From NCBI RefSeq assembly GCF_004153455.1, contig NZ_SDQE01000006.1, positions 124,001 through 188,000 of the forward strand: a stretch of 64,000 nt of DNA, given 5' to 3'. The DNA is from Allopusillimonas ginsengisoli (GTDB lineage: Bacteria > Pseudomonadota > Gammaproteobacteria > Burkholderiales > Burkholderiaceae_B). Numbering within the stretch: the first letter of the stretch is position 1; each line of letters starts with the position of its first letter. Below, piece by piece: positions 1-10,894 of the stretch. A model generated the notes under the pieces. It did no database searches. It saw only the letters and a program-made list of their open reading frames with translations, and was not told the origin of the DNA. Position numbers and translations under genes: made by a program.

Positions 1-13
1 AAAGTCAATCATC

Positions 14-1901
<1,888 letters not shown>

Positions 1902-2035
1902 AATGCAGTGCGTTATAGAGTGAATTTCTGGATTAGGGATGCGTTCAATGGCTGAACACGACTATATCACGGTGATTTTGGATGGGCCATATGCGCCAGT
2001 TGGCGTATTGCAATCAAGTATTTCAGCCGCGGCCA

Positions 2036-3049
2036 TTACACATCGTGCCGGGATAACTCCCACCGCCAGGCGTCCTGGCACATGTCGTCAAGACACTTTT
2101 CAGCGCGCCAGCCCAGCAGATCGAAGGCTTTGGTCGTGCTGGCCCAGCACGCACCCACATCGCCCGGCCTGCGTGCAACCACTTGATAGGGAACGGGTTT
2201 TCCACTTGCCTGTTCAAAAGCCGCTATTACTTCCAGCACCGAGTAACCCTTGCCGGTTCCCAGATTGACGGTCGTCAGGCCTGGCTGAGCCTTCAGACAA
2301 TAATCGAGCGCCTTGACATGCCCATCTGCCAGGTCCATCACATGTATATAGTCGCGCACCCCTGTGCCGTCAGGTGTGTCGTAGTCGTTGCCATACACCT
2401 GCAAATTCGGGCGCTGGCCGGCGGCGACCTGCGCCACAAAAGGCATAAGATTATTGGGCACACCTTGGGGCGCCTCGCCTATCAACCCGCTGGGATGCGC
2501 GCCCACAGGGTTAAAGTAACGCAGGCACGCAATACGCCATGCATTGTCGCTGTTCCGCAGATTGGCCAGAATATCTTCTATGACCAGTTTAGTGTGCCCA
2601 TAGGGATTGGTGGAAGATCGAGGATGGTCCTCCGTTAGCGGCAGTTTCTGCGGCTCTCCATATACCGTGGCAGAAGAAGAAAATATGAAATTCTTGAGCC
2701 CGGCCTGTTGCATGGCGGTGAGCAGTTGCACACTGCCATTGACGTTATTGTCATAATAGGCCAGCGGCATTGCTGAAGACTCCCCTACCGCCTTGAGCCC
2801 GGCAAAATGCATGACCGCGCCAAACCGACGCTTGTCGAAAATCTTGGCCAGCAGATTGCCGTCCCGAATATCCCCTTCCATGAAGTCCGGGCGGGTTTTG
2901 GTGATGGACGCTATGGCATCCAGTACCTTGATATCGCTGTTGCACAGATTATCGAGAATCTGCACACGGTATCCGGCCTGCTGCAGCGAAACGACCGCAT
3001 GGCTCCCGATAAAGCCTGTTCCACCCGTAACCAATATCGTGTCAGTCAT
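2036..3049 (-). CDS. galE: UDP-glucose 4-epimerase
   Basis: A 337-residue short-chain dehydrogenase/reductase-type epimerase that interconverts UDP-glucose and UDP-galactose (possibly also the N-acetyl forms) for surface glycans. The NAD-binding GGTGFIGSH sits at residues 8-16. The catalytic set is visible as SSSATVYG plus the YGHTK motif (Tyr-x3-Lys). VNLGTGKGYSVLEV and RRPGDVGACWAS are conserved GalE blocks. Its first codons overlap the last bases of the upstream polymerase/ligase-like gene by eight bases, which puts galE in a polysaccharide unit rather than a gal catabolic operon. Substrate range cannot be read from sequence alone. Confidence 0.93.
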   Translation of the reverse strand: MTDTILVTGGTGFIGSHAVVSLQQAGYRVQILDNLCNSDIKVLDAIASITKTRPDFMEGDIRDGNLLAKIFDKRRFGAVMHFAGLKAVGESSAMPLAYYDNNVNGSVQLLTAMQQAGLKNFIFSSSATVYGEPQKLPLTEDHPRSSTNPYGHTKLVIEDILANLRNSDNAWRIACLRYFNPVGAHPSGLIGEAPQGVPNNLMPFVAQVAAGQRPNLQVYGNDYDTPDGTGVRDYIHVMDLADGHVKALDYCLKAQPGLTTVNLGTGKGYSVLEVIAAFEQASGKPVPYQVVARRPGDVGACWASTTKAFDLLGWRAEKCLDDMCQDAWRWELSRHDV

Positions 3050-4367
3050 GATCCTGCTGATTCCTTTCCTTATCCAGGCGACTTCTACTGGTGCACCGGC
3101 ATGAGCTTGAAACCGCTTGGCTGGATCTCATCACTGACCAAAATACCGATAATGTAATAATGAAAAACAGCAGCGTGTTATTGCGCCCCAGAATGATCTG
3201 GGTCTGCCCAAAGATGATATAGCACGAGACCAGCGCAACGCCGGCTATCGAATGAAGCTGTGTAAAGGGATCGGGGCAGCGCAGGTGCCTGCCAAAGTGC
3301 AAAAGCGTTGCAAGCAGCAGGGCAGCCAGCGTCACCAAGCCCAGTAAGCCCTGGTGTACCCAGGTTTCCAAAAACATATTATGTGTATTGGCAAGCCGGC
3401 CTGCCACGGGCGCAAGCACTTGCGCCTTGATGAGTCGCTCTTTCTCGGCGTTATAGTCTGTGTCGCTCCATCCCATCCAGGGTTTTTGCGGGATGATAAC
3501 GGTGAGGGCCTCCCACATCTCAAAGCGATTACCTATCGACGTGTTTGAGTTACCTTTTTGGAATTTCTGCACATCCGTCAGTGCTTCGTTGTAGCGCTCC
3601 TGCACCATGGGCACCGTTGCCAACGCAACCAGGCCACCCACAATCAAAGTGACGCACACCGCGATCACCAGTGACAGATTGGACCTGCGCAAATAAGCCG
3701 CGCCAAACACCATCAGCACGATGGGCAGGGTAATCCAGCCGCCACGGGTTCCGGACATGACCGACGCATACAGGCCGGATAATGTTCCCAGCAGAAGCGC
3801 GGCCCGCCACAACCAGGCGCGGCGATCCAGACGCACGGCCCAGGCCAGGCCTGCCGAGCACAACACCGCCATCATCAGCGCAATATCCCCGAACTGTATC
3901 CCACCCGTGAAACCGAAAGCCCTGGAATTTTGATGTATCCATACCTGCCATGCGGCCAGCCCGGCCGCCGACATACAGCCCACGATCATCCCGCCCCACA
4001 GCCATTCCAGACGCGGAGGATGGGCAAGCAGCAAAAGAAAAATAGGCACCGCCATTAAATAGCGGGTAGACAGATCGAGGCTGGCCATTTCATTGCCGTG
4101 ATAAAGCCAGCTGATCAAACCGGCGAGGAACACGGCCAGGAACAATCCGATCAGGATTTTGTCGGCCCGCTGAAGCACAATGCGCGGCCGGCTGGCCAGG
4201 TAGTACAGGCTGGCCAGAAATAGCATGATCGCCCCCACCGCATAACCCCGGGGCACGGAAAGCATCATTGCAAAAAACAGAAAGATCGCCAGCGACACAA
4301 ATCCAGGGAGGATTTTGCTGCGGGTAGAGGTATGAAGCATGGACGGTGATTTTAGGCGCTGCCCCAT
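3042..4367 (-). CDS. O-antigen ligase/polymerase-like membrane protein (Wzy_C family)
   Basis: A polytopic inner-membrane protein of about 440 residues with at least ten hydrophobic segments and one large periplasmic loop in the second half (roughly residues 255-335). This is the architecture of the Wzy_C family, which includes WaaL O-antigen ligases and Wzy polymerases. A conserved loop feature is the RFEMWEAL segment followed by GWSDTDYN and THNMFLETWVHQGLLGL near the loop end. The frame is open to an ATG at 4403, but I chose the ATG at 4367 because a TAGG box lies about nine bases upstream. It overlaps galE by eight bases. Ligase and polymerase cannot be separated without structure or genetics. 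Confidence 0.8.
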   Translation of the reverse strand: MGQRLKSPSMLHTSTRSKILPGFVSLAIFLFFAMMLSVPRGYAVGAIMLFLASLYYLASRPRIVLQRADKILIGLFLAVFLAGLISWLYHGNEMASLDLSTRYLMAVPIFLLLLAHPPRLEWLWGGMIVGCMSAAGLAAWQVWIHQNSRAFGFTGGIQFGDIALMMAVLCSAGLAWAVRLDRRAWLWRAALLLGTLSGLYASVMSGTRGGWITLPIVLMVFGAAYLRRSNLSLVIAVCVTLIVGGLVALATVPMVQERYNEALTDVQKFQKGNSNTSIGNRFEMWEALTVIIPQKPWMGWSDTDYNAEKERLIKAQVLAPVAGRLANTHNMFLETWVHQGLLGLVTLAALLLATLLHFGRHLRCPDPFTQLHSIAGVALVSCYIIFGQTQIILGRNNTLLFFIITLSVFWSVMRSSQAVSSSCRCTSRSRLDKERNQQDHD

Positions 4368-4421
4368 GAGCGATAACCTACAAAATACTACTAAAACTAT
4401 CAAATATTAACAGCACCCTGT

Positions 4422-4446
4422 GGCATTCGCTATTTATCGAATAGCC
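4422..4446. terminator. imperfect hairpin upstream of the O-antigen ligase-like gene
   Basis: GGCATTCG at 4422-4429 pairs with CGAATAGCC at 4438-4446 with one bulged base and an AT-rich loop. No clear T-run follows on either strand. It could be a weak terminator for the minus-strand RAYT-like gene or part of the leader of the ligase gene. Confidence 0.3.
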
Positions 4447-4489
4447 TAGCTTGACAACTCCGTCGATCACCTACTGCATGGAAAATATC

Positions 4490-4511
4490 CGCAACAATTG
4501 TATCTGTTGCG
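4490..4511. repeat. 7-bp perfect inverted repeat (possible operator)
   Basis: CGCAACA at 4490-4496 is repeated inverted as TGTTGCG at 4505-4511 with an 8-base AT-rich spacer. It lies in the 263-base gap between the ligase-like gene and the RAYT-like gene. The size fits a dimeric regulator site or a small stem-loop. Nothing else recognisable is in this gap. Confidence 0.3.
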
Positions 4512-4630
4512 ACGCCGAATAGTTACGCGCAAGATAGTCCGTTGGTGACCGCTCGCGCGCTTTTTCAGGCAGGAGCGCAGTTTTTACGAAAATGCGTGAT
4601 CCTGTTTGCGCCCATTCTATAGTGTCTGGC

Positions 4631-5341
4631 TCACACTTGCGGCGTTTGTGCTCGTTCTTCTTTTCTGGGGCGCCCACGGGGCGCGGGCACAATTCGCCGG
4701 CTGGCCTTGGCCTGTATGGCTGCCAGGAAGTCCGCCTCGCCCAGCGCCCACTGGCCGAATAGCGCGAGGTGTATGCGTTCGGCCTGCCTTGCCCCCAGGC
4801 CACGATCCAGCAGACTTCGATATTGCGCCTGCCGCGCAAACGGCGTATTACCCAGATTCCAGTAATCCGTATGATCCATCAGGAGATCCTGGTGAGAGGC
4901 TGGCAGGCCGGAATGGGAGGCTGCTGATGACCACGGCCAGCGCCCTGGCGCATCAACGTAGTGCAGCTGCGCGGGCAATGATTCCAGCCAAATCAAGCTG
5001 GGCAGCACCCAACGGCCTGGCTGTACCGGTGCGCTGCGATATCGGCCCTTGAACACACGGCCATGGCGCATGCCCGCCGCCATGCGCCGGCCCAGTCCCT
5101 GGACCAGGCGCGAAAAGGCTCGCGCATCGCGCGGCGTGCCGAGCAATGTGATTCTGTCGTTCAGCAGCAGCCACCCATGCAGGGCGACCCCCTGGGCGTC
5201 CGCTTCCGTGCGCAGCCAGCCCAGCAACTGGTCCAGCTGCGTGGCCGGGGTGGGATCGGATATGGCCGCCAAGGGCCTCAGGAACTCGGCCTGAACCAGT
5301 TGGGGGAGGTCGGGAACATAAAGTCGGGCTAGACGAGCCAT
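4631..5341 (-). CDS. degenerate RAYT/Y1-type transposase-like protein lacking catalytic residues
   Basis: A 236-residue protein that aligns by eye with REP-associated tyrosine transposases (Y1_Tnp fold). The usual block ending in M-P-N-H-V-H-L-L appears here as LLLNDRITLLGTP (residues 58-70), so both histidines of the HUH metal site are gone (R63, T65). The block after KGRYRS that should carry the nucleophilic tyrosine (R-Y-I-E-L-N-P) reads IWLESLP, so Tyr is replaced by Trp118. The downstream WSSA motif (137-140) is kept. The C-terminus has a PRGRPRKEE stretch resembling an AT-hook. The frame is intact over full length, so it is more likely domesticated than freshly dead. No REP-like hairpins are obvious beside it. 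Confidence 0.65.
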   Translation of the reverse strand: MARLARLYVPDLPQLVQAEFLRPLAAISDPTPATQLDQLLGWLRTEADAQGVALHGWLLLNDRITLLGTPRDARAFSRLVQGLGRRMAAGMRHGRVFKGRYRSAPVQPGRWVLPSLIWLESLPAQLHYVDAPGRWPWSSAASHSGLPASHQDLLMDHTDYWNLGNTPFARQAQYRSLLDRGLGARQAERIHLALFGQWALGEADFLAAIQAKASRRIVPAPRGRPRKEERAQTPQV

Positions 5342-5466
5342 GGCGGCGGAAGACTGGACGGGTTGATTATTTATTCTAACGCCTGGTGTCTGGTGTGTGG
5401 GCCTGGAATCCTCTACCCTAACACTTGCACTACCGTTACCGGACCATTTTCAGTGGAGAGATCCCT

Positions 5467-7923
5467 ATGCAGTCCAGTCCATCCATGCAAGCGAACGTTG
5501 GCCACCGGGGGGCTGCCCCCCTGCGCAAGGCCGCCTTACGCAAGGTAGCCGTGTGCGGCGCCGGTGTCATGGGCGCGCAAATCGCGGCACATTGTGTCAA
5601 CGCAGGCATCCCCGTCGTGCTGTTCGACCTTCCGGCTAAAGAGGGCGACAAGTATGGGGTCGTCAACAAGGCCATCAATCAACTCAGGAAACTGAACCCA
5701 GCGCCGCTGGGCACGCCCGACTTGGCCGACTTCATTACTGCCGCCAACTATGAGGATGACCTTGCCCTTCTGGCTGAGTGTGACCTGGTCATTGAGGCCA
5801 TCGCCGAGCGGTTGGACTGGAAGCGGGATCTGTATCACAGGTTGGCGCCTGCGCTACGGCCAGATGCCTATATCGCCAGCAACACGTCTGGGCTCTCTAT
5901 AACCAGCCTGTCCGAAGCGCTCCCGGAAACGCTGCGACACCGCTTCTGCGGCGTGCATTTTTTCAATCCCCCCCGTTACATGGCGCTGGTAGAGTTGATT
6001 CCCACTGCCGAGACAGATCCCGCGATGCTGGACGCGCTGGAGGCTTTCCTGGTGTCGCAGTTGGGCAAGGGTGTGGTGCGAGCCAAGGATACGCCCAATT
6101 TCATTGGCAATCGCATAGGCGTATTCGGCATTCTGTCGGTGTTCGCTCAGGCTGAGAAATTTGGCTTGCCTTACGACCTGGTCGATGAGCTGACAGGCAC
6201 GCGGCTGGGACGCGCCAAGTCTGGCACCTTTCGCACGGCAGATGTGGTGGGGCTCGATACGCTTGCGCATGTCATTGCAACGATGCGCGACCAGTTGCCG
6301 GATGATCCGTTCAAGGCGCACTTTGGCACGCCGCCCGTGCTGGCCGCCTTGATCGAACAGGGCGCGCTGGGGCAAAAAAGCGGCGCCGGCTTTTATCGCA
6401 AGGACGGCAAATCCATTCTGCGGCTTGATCCGCAGCAGAAAGAATACGTGGCGACTGGGGCGCACATTGATGAACCGGTGGCGGCGATGCTTGCAGAGCG
6501 TGATCCCGGCAAGAAGCTGGCCGCGCTGCATGATTCGGATCATCCGCAGGCACAGTTTTTATGGTCGGTACTGCGTGACAGCTTCCATTACAGTGCCGTG
6601 CACTTGGCAGAGATCGCGGACACGGCGGCCCAGGTGGATCTGGCGATGAAATGGGGTTTCGGGCACGCGCAGGGGCCGTTCGAACTATGGCAGGCTGCGG
6701 GATGGCAGCAAGTAGCCGAATGGATCATGGATGACATCAAGTCGGGCAAGGCGCTGTCGGATGCGCCCTTGCCCGAGTGGGCCACCCAGGGGCCGGTCTG
6801 GGACGCACAGGCTGTGCATACCTCTGAGGGCTCCTGGAACCCAAAACAACGACAGTTCGAGGGGCGAAACACGCTGCCGGTATACGAAAGGCAGATCGAT
6901 GCGCCGCGCTTGGTGGGAGAGGGCTCCACGCAGTCGCCGCGTATCGTGTACGAGGATGAAGGCGTACGCTGCTGGACGCTGCAAGCGCCCCACCCGGACG
7001 ACGTGCTGATTGTTTCATTCAAGACCAAGATGCATACGCTCAGCCCTGAGGTCGTGCGAGGCCTTGTCAAAGCGGTGGAGCTGGCCGAATCGTCCTACAA
7101 GGCACTGGTGATTGGCCAGCACGGCGAGCCTTTCTCCGCAGGCGCTGACCTCAAGGCCTTGATGCCGGTGTTCCAGGAGAAAGGGCCCCAAGGCGTTGCG
7201 CCGATTGAGCGCGAAATGCAGGACATGGTCATGCGACTGCGTTACGCGCAGGTGCCTGTGGTGGCAGGGCTGGCGGGCATGGCGCTGGGCGGGGGCTGCG
7301 AGCTTTCCCTGCACTGCGCGGCGCGCGTTGCGCATTTTGAAACCTATATTGGACTGGTCGAAGTGGGCATTGGGCTGGTGCCTGGCGCAGGTGGATTGAC
7401 GTGGTGCGCACGCCGCGCCGCTGAGTTGCAGGCCATGTCAGCGCCCGAAGCCCCGTTGTTGGGCTTTCTGAAGGATTTTGTGATGGCGGTGGCTACGGCC
7501 AAGGTATCCCGCTCGGCGCTGGACGCGCGCAAGATTGGCTATCTGTTGCCGTCGGACCCCATCGTCATGAACCGCCACGAGGTGCTTTACGTAGCCACCC
7601 GTCTGGCGCGAATGCTGGCGGACAGCAATTGGCGCCCGCCATTTCCCCGCCGTTTTCCGATTGCCGGGCGAGATGGCATTGCAACGCTCAAGGCGCAGCT
7701 TGTCAACATGAAAATCGGCGGTTATATCTCTGAGCATGATTTCCTGGTGGCCAGTCATGTGGCCAACGCGATATGCGGCGGCGATGTGGATTCGGGCTCG
7801 CTCGTTGACGAAGCGTGGATGCTGCGGCAGGAGCGGGATGCCTTTCTGGCGCTACTGGCACAGCCGAAAACGCAGGAGCGCATTACAGGCATGCTCAAAA
7901 CGGGAAAGCCGGTACGTAATTGA
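5467..7923 (+). CDS. 3-hydroxyacyl-CoA dehydrogenase / enoyl-CoA hydratase fusion (FadN type)
   Basis: A bifunctional beta-oxidation enzyme of 818 residues with the dehydrogenase first and the hydratase last, the FadN order and the reverse of FadB. The NAD-binding GAGVMG is at residues 31-36, and HFFNPPRYMALVELIP carries the conserved dehydrogenase histidine region. The C-terminal crotonase domain has the oxyanion-hole blocks FSAGADLKAL and ALGGGCEL and both catalytic-type glutamates (in GGGCEL and in GLVEVGIG). I start at the ATG at 5467 because GGAGAG lies six bases upstream; the frame is open a little further. It is followed after 24 bases by a thiolase, so the two form a complete hydration-oxidation-thiolysis set for fatty acyl-CoA in the cytoplasm. 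Confidence 0.93.
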   Translation: MQSSPSMQANVGHRGAAPLRKAALRKVAVCGAGVMGAQIAAHCVNAGIPVVLFDLPAKEGDKYGVVNKAINQLRKLNPAPLGTPDLADFITAANYEDDLALLAECDLVIEAIAERLDWKRDLYHRLAPALRPDAYIASNTSGLSITSLSEALPETLRHRFCGVHFFNPPRYMALVELIPTAETDPAMLDALEAFLVSQLGKGVVRAKDTPNFIGNRIGVFGILSVFAQAEKFGLPYDLVDELTGTRLGRAKSGTFRTADVVGLDTLAHVIATMRDQLPDDPFKAHFGTPPVLAALIEQGALGQKSGAGFYRKDGKSILRLDPQQKEYVATGAHIDEPVAAMLAERDPGKKLAALHDSDHPQAQFLWSVLRDSFHYSAVHLAEIADTAAQVDLAMKWGFGHAQGPFELWQAAGWQQVAEWIMDDIKSGKALSDAPLPEWATQGPVWDAQAVHTSEGSWNPKQRQFEGRNTLPVYERQIDAPRLVGEGSTQSPRIVYEDEGVRCWTLQAPHPDDVLIVSFKTKMHTLSPEVVRGLVKAVELAESSYKALVIGQHGEPFSAGADLKALMPVFQEKGPQGVAPIEREMQDMVMRLRYAQVPVVAGLAGMALGGGCELSLHCAARVAHFETYIGLVEVGIGLVPGAGGLTWCARRAAELQAMSAPEAPLLGFLKDFVMAVATAKVSRSALDARKIGYLLPSDPIVMNRHEVLYVATRLARMLADSNWRPPFPRRFPIAGRDGIATLKAQLVNMKIGGYISEHDFLVASHVANAICGGDVDSGSLVDEAWMLRQERDAFLALLAQPKTQERITGMLKTGKPVRN

Positions 7924-7947
7924 TGGTTGTCCGATAAGGATTCGAAA

Positions 7948-9162
7948 ATGGCTACATTGCAACAGGCATACATTGTCGCCGCGACGCGCAGCCCGATCGG
8001 CAAGGCTCCTCGCGGCTGTTTCTCTCATACGCGCCCGGATGAACTGCTGGCCGCGGTCATCAAGGGCCTGCTGGCGCAGGCGCCTGGCCTGGACCCTTCG
8101 GCTATTGAAGACGCGATGATTGGCTGCGCGATACCGGAAGGCCCCCAAGGGCTGAATGTGGCCCGCATGGGCGTGCTGCTGGGCGGGCTGCCCGCCTCGG
8201 TGGCGGGTGTCACAGTGAATCGATTTTGCGCATCGGGTTTGACGGCGATCGCCATGGCGGCGGATCGCATCCGCGTCGGAGAGGCAGACGTTATTCTGGC
8301 CGGCGGCGTTGAGTCCATGAGCATGGTGCCAACGATGGGCATCAATACCAGCTTCAGTCCTGCCATTTTTGAGCGGGACGAGAATCTGGGCATGGCATAT
8401 GGGATGGGGCTGACCGCAGAAGAAGTGGCACGGCGCTGGAAGGTTTCCCGGGAAGATCAGGACGCCTTCGCCCTGCGTTCGCACGAGCGGGCCCTGGCGG
8501 GACAAGAGGCCGGCGAGTTCGCCGACGAGATATTGCCCGTGGAAGTGATTCGTCGCTTGCCTGATCTGGCTGCTGCCGCGTCAGACAAGAAGGAGGACGT
8601 CACGGTGCAGCGGCGAACCATCAATCTGGATGAAGGCCCTCGCGCCGACACCAGCCTGGAGGCCTTGGCCCGGCTCAAGCCCGTATTTGCCGCCAGGGGT
8701 AGCGTCACCGCGGGCAATAGCTCACAAACATCCGACGGTGCGGGCGCGTTGCTGGTTGTGTCTGAAAAGGCGTTGAAGACGCACAATCTGACGCCGCTGG
8801 CGCGATTCGTCTCATTTGCCGTCAAAGGCGTGCCACCGGAGATCATGGGGATTGGGCCCAAAGAGGCGATTCCCCAGGCACTCAAACTGGCAGGGCTGAC
8901 GCTGGATCAGTTGGGCTGGATAGAGCTCAATGAAGCCTTTGCCGCACAATCGCTGGCTGTGATCCGCGAGCTGGGGTTGAACACCGATATTGTGAATCCG
9001 CTGGGCGGCGCCATCGCGCTGGGCCACCCGCTGGGCGCCACGGGGGCGATCCGCGCCGCAACCGTCATCCATGGGCTGCGCCGTCGTAAGCTGGACTATG
9101 GGATGCTGACGATGTGTGTCGGCACGGGCATGGGCGCTGCGGGGATATTTGAACGTGTGTGA
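7948..9162 (+). CDS. acetyl-CoA acyltransferase (3-ketoacyl-CoA thiolase)
   Basis: A 404-residue thiolase expected to cleave 3-ketoacyl-CoA with CoA to acetyl-CoA and a shortened acyl-CoA, working with the FadN-like enzyme just upstream. The acyl-accepting cysteine is in VNRFCASGLTA (about residue 91). The other active-site motifs are ELNEAFAAQ, GHPLGATG and CVGTGMG. The ATG at 7948 has AAGGA seven bases upstream; an earlier TTG in the same frame is not needed. Its stop is four bases from the stop of the convergent Rpn nuclease gene, so there is no room for a separate terminator. Confidence 0.93.
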   Translation: MATLQQAYIVAATRSPIGKAPRGCFSHTRPDELLAAVIKGLLAQAPGLDPSAIEDAMIGCAIPEGPQGLNVARMGVLLGGLPASVAGVTVNRFCASGLTAIAMAADRIRVGEADVILAGGVESMSMVPTMGINTSFSPAIFERDENLGMAYGMGLTAEEVARRWKVSREDQDAFALRSHERALAGQEAGEFADEILPVEVIRRLPDLAAAASDKKEDVTVQRRTINLDEGPRADTSLEALARLKPVFAARGSVTAGNSSQTSDGAGALLVVSEKALKTHNLTPLARFVSFAVKGVPPEIMGIGPKEAIPQALKLAGLTLDQLGWIELNEAFAAQSLAVIRELGLNTDIVNPLGGAIALGHPLGATGAIRAATVIHGLRRRKLDYGMLTMCVGTGMGAAGIFERV

Positions 9163-9166
9163 GCGG

Positions 9167-10123
9167 CTATGACTTGCGAAAAACGTCTTCTAACGTGGCG
9201 GCAGTAAGCAGCCTGCCGGACCAGACGCCCATCTGTCGGGAGGAAGCGGCCAGCAGTCGCTGAGCGTATTCCTCGGGCAGTGGGCCAAACTTTTGTATCA
9301 GGAGCTGACGCAGCAACGCTGCGCGGCCTTCTTTGCGGCCTTCTCTTAGCCCCTGCGTTTTCCATTGATGCGTCCAGGACCGAGCGTGTTCAGTCAGCAT
9401 GTCTTTGATTTCCGTAAAATCTTGAGCCGGTGGAAACTCGATTTGCGACAGCGCGCGCGGCAACAACACATGGCGTATCCAACCCGCAAAGGCACGGCGC
9501 ACTTCTGCATGGTCCTCACCCTTCGCGCACGACAAAATAGTCTGCATTATTTCGCTGACATCTTCAATACCCTTGTTGTGTTCCAACCGGAACAACAGTG
9601 ACGCAAGATTGTGCTCTGGCAACGTGCCTGACAACACCAGCGCCCCCTGATCAATCAACAAATACTTGAACTGAAGTTGGTAAGGGCGCAATACCGCTGG
9701 TATCGGATCCAGCAGCAGACTCATTTGCATCGGCGCATGCCATCGGCGTACACCGCTGTAAAGTACGACCGGCAACAGCACTGGCAATAGACCTTTACCC
9801 TGGATGACGCGACGACGGAGCATATTTTCATATAAAAGCCCGCAATAGGTGCTCATGCGCAAAGCCATGAAACGATCACAGCTTGATTGATGCTCCAGCA
9901 TGAGCAACAGATAGAGATCGGAGCCTTCATGACGGGGAATGCGCCAGACATGATCTCCCTGGCGCAATTGCAGATCCTGGCTGATATAAGGTGTTGTGAT
10001 GGCCTGCATGCCAGGCCAATGCAGGCTGTCAACAGACTCGAGCTTTATAATTCCGTCAAACAGGCTGCGGACCATGATGGGATGACTGAACAGACTCCGA
10101 TAGCTCGCATCGTGAAGGGTCAT
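9167..10123 (-). CDS. Rpn family recombination-promoting nuclease / putative transposase (copy 1)
   Basis: A 318-residue protein of the Rpn/Transposase_31 family, PD-(D/E)XK nucleases that promote RecA-independent recombination in Escherichia coli. The family start MTLHDASYRSLFSHP, the core VWRIPRHEGSD followed by LLLMLEHQSS (metal-binding Asp and Glu-x-Gln region, about residues 57-80) and RMSTYCGLLYE are all present. A C-terminal EGRKEGR segment is the short, variable Arg/Lys/Glu repeat usual in this family. A clear paralogue lies at 46117-47118. The proteins look well over half identical by eye. No terminal repeats or target duplications are visible, so this is not called a mobile element. 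Confidence 0.85.
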   Translation of the reverse strand: MTLHDASYRSLFSHPIMVRSLFDGIIKLESVDSLHWPGMQAITTPYISQDLQLRQGDHVWRIPRHEGSDLYLLLMLEHQSSCDRFMALRMSTYCGLLYENMLRRRVIQGKGLLPVLLPVVLYSGVRRWHAPMQMSLLLDPIPAVLRPYQLQFKYLLIDQGALVLSGTLPEHNLASLLFRLEHNKGIEDVSEIMQTILSCAKGEDHAEVRRAFAGWIRHVLLPRALSQIEFPPAQDFTEIKDMLTEHARSWTHQWKTQGLREGRKEGRAALLRQLLIQKFGPLPEEYAQRLLAASSRQMGVWSGRLLTAATLEDVFRKS

Positions 10124-10290
10124 ACTTACTCGTTGGGAAAAGGCTCCAATATAGCGAGCGCCCTCTCTCAGTGGCCCCCTCGTGAATGGGTTCAGCCACC
10201 CGGAGTTCTACTCAACCATCCCCTCTACAGAGCACAAGCAGGAACACAGTACCGGAGTGCGCACCCGCAGCAACCAGAGAAACTTCATTT

Positions 10291-10860
10291 ATGAAAATAC
10301 AGGGCACACCGCTACCTGGGCTGATGCTGATTGAAGTACCCGTGTTTCATGATGAGCGCGGCTTTTTTCTGGAAACTTTCCAGGCCAGCCGTTACGCCGC
10401 GCTCTTGGGAACAGATCTGCAGTTCGTGCAGGATAATTGCAGTCGTTCCCGCCAAGGCGTTTTGCGCGGCATGCACTACCAGCGTGAATATCCGCAGGGC
10501 AAGCTGTTGCGCGTAATCCACGGCAAGGTATTTGACGTTGCGGTGGATCTGCGGCGGGATTCCCCGACATTTGGCCACTGGCATGGCACAACGCTGTCGG
10601 CATGCCAGCACAATGCAACAGAAACACAATTATGGGTGCCGGCCGGATTTGCCCACGGTTTTCTGGTACTGTCTGAAGATGCCGTGGTTGAATACAAATG
10701 CACGGCTTACTATCATCCAGGGGATGAAGTCTGTCTTCGATGGGACGATGCCGATGTAGGCATTCTTTGGCCTGAGTGTCCCGCCGGCCCCATTTTGTCC
10801 GGCAAGGACACGCAAGGCATGACCCTGGCCGTGCTGAAACAGTCAGGGCTGCTGCCCTGA
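10291..10860 (+). CDS. rfbC: dTDP-4-dehydrorhamnose 3,5-epimerase
   Basis: A 189-residue cupin-fold RmlC that converts dTDP-4-keto-6-deoxyglucose to dTDP-4-keto-L-rhamnose. PVFHDERGFFLETF and DNCSRSRQGVLRGMHYQ are signature blocks, the latter carrying the catalytic-base histidine. FAHGFLVLSEDAVVEYKC and the C-terminal LSGKD match the family. The chosen ATG gives the standard length; an upstream in-frame start would add a non-homologous tail. It is followed by rfbD 34 bases later, so the two form the last part of the rhamnose pathway. No rfbA (thymidylyltransferase) is in the window. Confidence 0.95.
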   Translation: MKIQGTPLPGLMLIEVPVFHDERGFFLETFQASRYAALLGTDLQFVQDNCSRSRQGVLRGMHYQREYPQGKLLRVIHGKVFDVAVDLRRDSPTFGHWHGTTLSACQHNATETQLWVPAGFAHGFLVLSEDAVVEYKCTAYYHPGDEVCLRWDDADVGILWPECPAGPILSGKDTQGMTLAVLKQSGLLP

Positions 10861-10894
10861 CACGCACGCGTCCTGCACATCATTGGAGCCTGCC

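Noticed and set aside
1991-2008. Small hairpin (ATGCGCC-AGTT-GGCGTAT) between galE and the MarR gene
   Set aside because: Stem of six to seven pairs with a mismatch and no T-run on the galE strand; too weak to call a terminator.
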